The position numbers were made by a program, and so were the translations under genes. The notes beneath the pieces were generated by a model, which made no database searches, was not told the origin of the DNA, and saw only the letters and a list, made by a program, of their open reading frames with translations. This document shows positions 24,176 through 27,328 of a DNA stretch of 27,328 nucleotides, piece by piece (the stretch's first letter is position 1; each line of letters begins with the position of its first letter). Origin of the DNA: Bacteroidales bacterium (GTDB lineage: Bacteria; Bacteroidota; Bacteroidia; Bacteroidales; Muribaculaceae). The DNA is taken from assembly GCA_004552485.1 (NCBI GenBank), contig SFOH01000046.1, forward strand, positions 1-27,328. Direction: 5' to 3'.

Positions 24176-24352
24176 ATGGGCATTAATAAAGAAAAACAGG
24201 AAGTAGAAGTCCTTCAGAAAGTCGAAGACGAACTGCGCCGCCACGAGCGTCGCGAGCGCATCCAGCGCTTCGTTATCGGTGGACTCGGCGTGCTTGCCGC
24301 CGCCGCCTTCCTTGCCGGCAAATGCTGCAAAGGCAAAGGCTGCCGCAAGTAA
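24176..24352 (+). CDS. Membrane microprotein, unknown function (copy 1)
   Basis: This 58-residue protein starts with a charged amphipathic helix (KEKQEVEVLQKVEDELRRHE), followed by basic RRERIQR, a single membrane span (FVIGGLGVLAAAAFLAG), and a short Cys/Lys tail (KCCKGKGCRK). Its divergent partner is bcp, and a second copy (26812-26976) has the same arrangement. Over the first 52 codons the two differ at 17 synonymous but only 3 replacement codons (hand count), strong evidence for protein-level selection. The N-terminus is probably cytosolic by the positive-inside rule. Function is unknown; the two CC pairs could take part in thiol chemistry, but that is speculation. Confidence 0.85.
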   Translation: MGINKEKQEVEVLQKVEDELRRHERRERIQRFVIGGLGVLAAAAFLAGKCCKGKGCRK

Positions 24353-24434
24353 GTCGCATCGACTCTTCCACACCTCCACTCTTCCCCACACACGCTGATT
24401 CGTCTGCTGACCGCCATCCGCAGAGAACGCGTCA

Positions 24435-24481
24435 CCGGGCGCTGTGATAACCAATCGATTATCAGGCGTTTCGGTTTTTTT
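24435..24481 (+). terminator. Intrinsic terminator after microprotein copy 1
   Basis: CCGG and CGCTGTGATAA pair with TTATCAGGCG and CGG in an imperfect stem around CCAATCGA, followed by seven T (24475-24481). The equivalent stem after copy 2 keeps pairing despite base changes, which supports a real RNA structure. The rest of the gap (24353-24637) holds the next promoter and little else. Confidence 0.7.
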
Positions 24482-24589
24482 GTGCCCGCGCCGTACGGTC
24501 GGCGGGCGCACTGTGCCAAATATCCTTAATAAACCTTAAAAGCAAGAGTATCAACGCCCTAAACATGTGGAATTCTGACGATTTTTGCG

Positions 24590-24597
24590 TACCTTTG
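24590..24597 (+). promoter_or_regulatory. -7 box of the DUF1573 gene pair
   Basis: TACCTTTG fits TAnnTTTG, about 40 nt upstream of the ATG at 24638. The base run GTGG lies 19 nt upstream as a poor -33 box. Confidence 0.55.
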
Positions 24598-24637
24598 CGC
24601 CCTAAAAAAGGTCAATTTCTTATTCATCAGATTTCCA

Positions 24638-25132
24638 ATGCCCAATCGTTATCATAAATCCCTCTTTGCCATAGCCATATCCATGCTCGTGGCACTGACG
24701 GGCTCCATATTCGTCACCGCCCAAACGCCGTCGACGGCCATCACCGCCCAGCCCGCGCAGGGCAATATCCCCGCACAACAAGACACCGCCGCCGCGACCG
24801 CCGCCGCTCATCTCACCCTCGAGCGTCGCACCATCGACCTGGGCGTACTCACCGGCGACACCATCGCCACCGCCACATTCACCATCCACAACGACGGCAA
24901 CGCCCCGCTCGTGTTCACCTCCGTCTTCTCCGACTGCAACTGCACCGTCGCCGACTATCCCCGCGAGACCATAGCCCCGGGCACAACTGCCGCCGTCGTG
25001 GTCAGCTTCAACACGCGCGGACGCCTCCCCGGCGCCTTCCGCAAGGCCGTGCGCCTGCGCACGAACGCCACCAACCACACCGTCGCCGCCTACGTCACCG
25101 GCACCGTCGCCCGGCCCATCCGCCAGGAGTGA
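24638..25132 (+). CDS. Secreted DUF1573 domain protein
   Basis: This 164-residue exported protein has a signal peptide (KSLFAIAISMLVALTGSIFV, cleavage near TAQ), a Thr/Ala/Gln-rich linker, and a DUF1573 domain. The latter is seen as FTIHNDGNAPLVFTSVFSDC, then CTVADYP and IAPGTTAAVVVSFNTRGRLPG, the usual immunoglobulin-like fold with a Cys-x-Cys pair. DUF1573 proteins are widespread in Bacteroidota periplasm and surface; their role is not settled. The stop codon overlaps the next frame (GTGA). Confidence 0.88.
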   Translation: MPNRYHKSLFAIAISMLVALTGSIFVTAQTPSTAITAQPAQGNIPAQQDTAAATAAAHLTLERRTIDLGVLTGDTIATATFTIHNDGNAPLVFTSVFSDCNCTVADYPRETIAPGTTAAVVVSFNTRGRLPGAFRKAVRLRTNATNHTVAAYVTGTVARPIRQE

Positions 25133-25857
25133 CCCCCTCTCCCTCATCAACCCATCCACTCTTCCACCCATCCACTCACACACACAATGACCATCTCCCC
25201 CCACAACATACCATCCCCACGCGCCGCCTCCTCCCGGCGCTCCTCCTTCTCTGCGCCTTGCTCCTCTGTGCAGGGCCGGCTTTTGCCGGCCCCGACCGCG
25301 AGACGTGGATAAGAGCCACCACCAAGCTCACGACAAACGGCCCGAACACCACCGGCAACCCTGTCGACTCGCTTTTCCGCGACAACAGAATCCCGATGGG
25401 CAACTGGTATTCCGACTCCACCACCACCGTCGAGCCTTTCATTCAGGTTGAACTCTGTCCCGAGGGCGAGACATGGGCTGTTGCCGACAACGACAATAAG
25501 GATGAGTACGACATTGTCATCCGCATTGTCCGCGCATGGGCCGGCGATAAGAACAGCAACACCATTCCCCGTATTCAGGCTCAGCATCCCACCGCCTTCG
25601 AGGTGCAGGTCTCCGAGGACGGCGCAAGCTGGTTGCCGCTCAAAGGCACGGCGAGCGACCATACCATGGCATACTTCGTCTACCGCGGATGGGACACCAC
25701 CGAGTTCTCCGAACGCCTCGAGGCCGACCCCAAACGTCGTTTCCGCTTCATGCGTCTCATCTGCAAGGAGACGCTCGGCAATCTGCGCAACGAGCACGGT
25801 CAGCTTCGCGTGGCCATGAAGACGCTACAGATTCTGAAAGTGAAGCGCGGCACATAG
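25129..25857 (+). CDS. Secreted discoidin (F5/8 type C)-like protein; start uncertain, end created at duplication junction
   Basis: The frame runs 242 codons from a GTG overlapping the DUF1573 stop. The protein-like part begins at a signal peptide (RRLLPALLLLCALLLCAGPA, then FAGPD). It is followed by one beta-sandwich of about 170 residues with FIQVELCPEGETWAV and FEVQVSEDGASWLPL, resembling ligand-binding discoidin domains. The GTG start adds a tail full of His, Pro and Thr encoded by simple repeats (CCCATCCACTC twice), so it is doubtful. A natural ATG at 25187 is out of frame by one base, next to a C6 run (25197-25202). The last codons (RGT, stop) lie inside the duplicated DUF3037 sequence, so the stop was probably supplied by the junction. 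Confidence 0.65.
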   Translation: MTPSPSSTHPLFHPSTHTHNDHLPPQHTIPTRRLLPALLLLCALLLCAGPAFAGPDRETWIRATTKLTTNGPNTTGNPVDSLFRDNRIPMGNWYSDSTTTVEPFIQVELCPEGETWAVADNDNKDEYDIVIRIVRAWAGDKNSNTIPRIQAQHPTAFEVQVSEDGASWLPLKGTASDHTMAYFVYRGWDTTEFSERLEADPKRRFRFMRLICKETLGNLRNEHGQLRVAMKTLQILKVKRGT

Positions 25858-25925
25858 CGCACAACGGCGAACTCATACAGGTCCTGACCGTTCACTTTGG
25901 GCTTGTTGTTTTCGGCGTCACTCAT
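25845..25925 (-). pseudogene. DUF3037 gene remnant (N-terminal 27 codons)
   Basis: The minus strand reads MSDAENNKPKVNGQDLYEFA then VVRYVPR, matching the intact protein except two residues. It then runs into unrelated sequence antisense to the discoidin-like gene. Everything after VPR is absent, so this is the duplication end point rather than a mutation. Confidence 0.85.
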
Positions 25926-25929
25926 TGGC

Positions 25930-26022
25930 TCACAAATTTTTACGTGCCTCGATGGCGGCGTTGACAAAGACAGAGGAATTGGCGAGACGGCGGGTGAGGG
26001 CCTAGCGTCGTATCTCGTTCAT
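25930..26022 (-). pseudogene. HipA-like kinase gene remnant (internal deletion plus nonsense codon)
   Basis: It starts MNEIRR, then TAG where the intact gene has Glu7, then ALTRRLANSSVFVNAAIEAR and KNL. The first part equals the N-terminus and the second equals residues 239-260 of the intact protein, so about 230 codons (690 nt) were removed in frame, probably between short TCAC direct repeats. All kinase motifs are gone. Confidence 0.85.
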
Positions 26023-26024
26023 AA

Positions 26025-26498
26025 TCAGAGGTCTAAGAGCGTAACAAGCTGCCCGGCGGCGTCTTTCGTGTTCACCTTGGTGATGACGTGGGTGATGACG
26101 CCGGCCTCGTCGAGGACAAAGGTGGTGCGCACCACGCCCATGTATTCGCGGCCCGCCATCTTCTTCAGCTGCCAGACGCCAACCTCCTCGCACAGACGGT
26201 GCTCCGGGTCGGAGATGAGCGGGAAGGGCAGCTCATACTTGGCGGCGAACTTCTGATGGCTGGCTTCCGAGTCCTTGCTCACGCCAATCACCTGATAGCC
26301 CGCCTTTTGCAGCATGGCATAGCCGTTGCGGAGACTGCATGCCTCGGCCGTGCACCCCGGCGTGTTGTCCTTGGGATAGAAATACACAATCAGACGTTTG
26401 CCCGGAAAATCGCTCCGTTTCACTTCCTGGCCGCGGGCATCAACGCCCAGCACCTGCGGGAATATCTCTCCCACAGTCATCAATTTTTTCTGTTCCAT
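26025..26498 (-). CDS. bcp: Thioredoxin-dependent peroxidase, Bcp family (copy 2)
   Basis: This is a complete 157-residue Bcp/PrxQ peroxiredoxin with the same active site (YFYPKDNTPGCTAEACSLRN) as copy 1. It differs from copy 1 at 18 positions by hand count, mostly conservative (K to R, D to E, V to I), with the centre from GYQVIG to TTFVLDE nearly unchanged. The downstream HipA-like stub lies 2 nt beyond its stop codon. Its upstream region is unlike copy 1: the nearest -7-like box is TAACTTTA (26544-26551, minus strand), so it may be expressed differently. Retention of an intact frame while neighbours decayed suggests it is functional. Confidence 0.93.
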   Translation of the reverse strand: MEQKKLMTVGEIFPQVLGVDARGQEVKRSDFPGKRLIVYFYPKDNTPGCTAEACSLRNGYAMLQKAGYQVIGVSKDSEASHQKFAAKYELPFPLISDPEHRLCEEVGVWQLKKMAGREYMGVVRTTFVLDEAGVITHVITKVNTKDAAGQLVTLLDL

Positions 26499-26567
26499 AT
26501 TTAATTATAATTCTAATAGTCATACACTATCTGAATAACACCGTAAAGTTACAAATTTCCCTCCTAA

Positions 26568-26668
26568 CCACCCACTTTCAAGAATAAAAATTCTACCCGT
26601 TCGGTTGTTTGAGGAAATTTTGTTCGGTTGTTTGAGGATTCGGGTAGATGGGAAGGAAAGTGGGGTGG
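26568..26668. repeat. Imperfect inverted repeat enclosing two 17-nt direct repeats
   Basis: CCACCCACTTTC (26568-26579) is complementary to GAAAGTGGGGTGG (26656-26668) with one extra base, and CTACCCG (26593-26599) pairs with CGGGTAG (26641-26647). Between them GTTCGGTTGTTTGAGGA occurs twice (26599-26615, 26622-26638), with a 23-nt period. This lies in the 313-nt gap between bcp copy 2 and the microprotein gene, where copy 1 has only about 200 unrelated bases. It looks like a small inserted or regulatory element. Confidence 0.55.
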
Positions 26669-26811
26669 AAGATGAACAAAGAGAGGGGGCGGTGTGTTGT
26701 AGAGGATGAATGTAGGAAATATGCGTTATTATTTCCGGCTTCAGGAATATTCACTTATGGAATATTTCGCTTACTGAGAAAATTTTGCTAACTCATAAAA
26801 AACACACCACT

Positions 26812-26976
26812 ATGGCTATCAATAAGGAAAAACAGGAAGTTGAGGTTCTGCAGAAAGTTGAAGATGAACTGCGCCGCCACGAGCGCCGCGAGCGCATCCA
26901 GCGCTTTGTTATCGGCGGCCTTGGCGTCATTGCCGCTGCCGCTTTCTTTGCCGGCAAATGCTGCAAGAAGAAATGA
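26812..26976 (+). CDS. Membrane microprotein, unknown function (copy 2)
   Basis: This 54-residue protein is nearly identical to copy 1 (24176-24352): the charged helix and basic RRERIQR are unchanged after residue 2. The membrane span differs by Leu to Ile and Leu to Phe, and the tail is shortened to KCCKKK. The ATG follows the shared leader ending ACTCATAAAAAACACACCAC. A longer frame upstream uses a TTG and is not shared with copy 1, so I reject it. The gene remains divergent to a bcp copy, as in copy 1. Confidence 0.85.
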   Translation: MAINKEKQEVEVLQKVEDELRRHERRERIQRFVIGGLGVIAAAAFFAGKCCKKK

Positions 26977-27229
26977 GCCTAACGGTTTAAGTGGCGCTGT
27001 CTCCAATGCTGCTGAGGCTGCTCGCAAAATAAAGACATAGGTCTGCCTTGAATAGCAGGCAATTTCCACACGCTTTTCGTCTGCTGGACCGCCATCCGCT
27101 GTGAAAGCGTTACCGGGCGCTGTGATAACCAATCACTATCACGGCGTTCCGGGTTTTTTTGTCTGCGATACATTCTATGCGACAGAGGTTTGCAGCAGGT
27201 TGCCCGGGCTGGAAAATAGTCACAGCAAA
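26977..27229. other. Gap between microprotein copy 2 and the right IS end
   Basis: The middle part (about 27068-27160) is the duplicated 3' region with the terminator. About 26977-27067 is not recognisable in copy 1, and 27161-27229 is also unmatched and abuts the IS end. No gene is evident. Confidence 0.6.
27113..27160 (+). terminator. Intrinsic terminator after microprotein copy 2
   Basis: CCGG plus CGCTGTGATA pair with TATCACGGCG plus CCGG around ACCAATCAC, followed by seven T (27154-27160). Compared with copy 1, bases on the 3' arm have changed in ways that keep the stem. Confidence 0.75.
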
Positions 27230-27328
27230 GAGAGACTGTCTAACAAGTTTAGGCAGTCTCTTTTTATAGTTTAAACAGGCAAAAAAATAAGCTAAAAATA
27301 AGGCTTTCATGCTGAAATTCAGCGTAAA
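27230..27328 (+). mobile_element. IS1182-type element, 5' end of a second copy (partial, runs off right edge)
   Basis: This is the reverse complement of 185-285 over its whole length apart from a 2-nt indel. It includes the 13-bp hairpin AGAGACTGTCTAA/TTAGGCAGTCTCT with a following TTTTT (27231-27266) and the start of the second hairpin. The transposase would begin about 70 nt beyond the window on the plus strand. Confidence 0.75.

Larger units (their letters stand above)
22632..24481. repeat. Segmental duplication, copy 1 (intact)
   Basis: From the Arg codon of VPR in the DUF3037 gene to the T-tract after the microprotein gene, this stretch matches 25845-27160 in the same orientation. It contains the N-terminal half of DUF3037, the HipA-like gene, bcp and the microprotein. 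By hand alignment the second copy has lost about 690 nt of the HipA-like gene and has diverged in the gaps. Confidence 0.85.
25845..27160. repeat. Segmental duplication, copy 2 (decayed)
   Basis: This region matches 22632-24481 in the same orientation: 27 codons of DUF3037, both ends of the HipA-like gene without its middle, a complete bcp, the microprotein gene and its terminator. The junction at its left edge joins the end of the discoidin-like gene directly to the middle of DUF3037, as in a tandem duplication of a unit of about 3.2 kb. Confidence 0.85.

Noticed and set aside
24158..24519. Minus-strand frames sharing a VITAPGDAFSADGG-like segment in both duplicates
   Set aside because: The resemblance follows from the duplication; the frames read through terminator stems and the other strand of the microprotein gene, where changes fit the plus-strand codon pattern.

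Overview
The window looks like a chromosomal segment of a fairly GC-rich Bacteroidales gut bacterium (Bacteroidota). A Muribaculaceae-like genome would fit, but I cannot prove the family. The evidence is repeated Bacteroides-type promoters (TTTG, about 19 nt, then TAnnTTTG), no clear Shine-Dalgarno sequences, BACON and PEGA domain surface proteins, lipoprotein signals, a DUF1573 protein, an IS1182-type transposase, and paired DUF3037/HipA-like genes.

Layout. At 1-285 lies the start of an IS1182-family element whose transposase reads leftward out of the window. The same IS end recurs in opposite orientation at 27230-27328, so the segment is bracketed by two outward-facing copies. From 567 to 3799 (minus strand) are housekeeping genes: threonine synthase plus a small unknown protein, and a PlsC-like acyltransferase plus a YafV-like amidase. 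A MATE exporter (4050-5588) follows on the plus strand from a consensus promoter with almost no leader.

5763-15302 is a visibly less GC-rich run of six co-directional genes, every one with an export signal: a PEGA-repeat protein with a possible outer-membrane barrel, a seven-unit BACON lipoprotein, a fimbrillin-like lipoprotein, an LPP20-like lipoprotein, a larger LPP20-like secreted protein, and a proline-rich transglutaminase-like cysteine peptidase. I recognise no described system here. It is the best candidate for a new envelope or surface-processing system, and its promoter carries a G8 run where the -33 box should be. Next come an L,D-transpeptidase fused to a class A beta-lactamase-like domain that has lost its catalytic serine (15584-17185), then a translationally coupled pair of a six-hairpin glycoside hydrolase and an S9 (DPP4-like) peptidase (17458-22202).

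From 22299 to the end the region is shaped by a segmental duplication. Copy 1 carries DUF3037, HipA-like kinase, bcp peroxidase and a divergent 58-residue membrane microprotein. Copy 2 (about 25845-27160) keeps a good bcp and microprotein but only decayed stubs of the other two. The layout is best explained by tandem duplication of a unit of about 3.2 kb that also carried the DUF1573 and discoidin-like genes, followed by deletion and IS insertion. The duplicate pair gives internal evolutionary evidence that the microprotein is a real, conserved gene.
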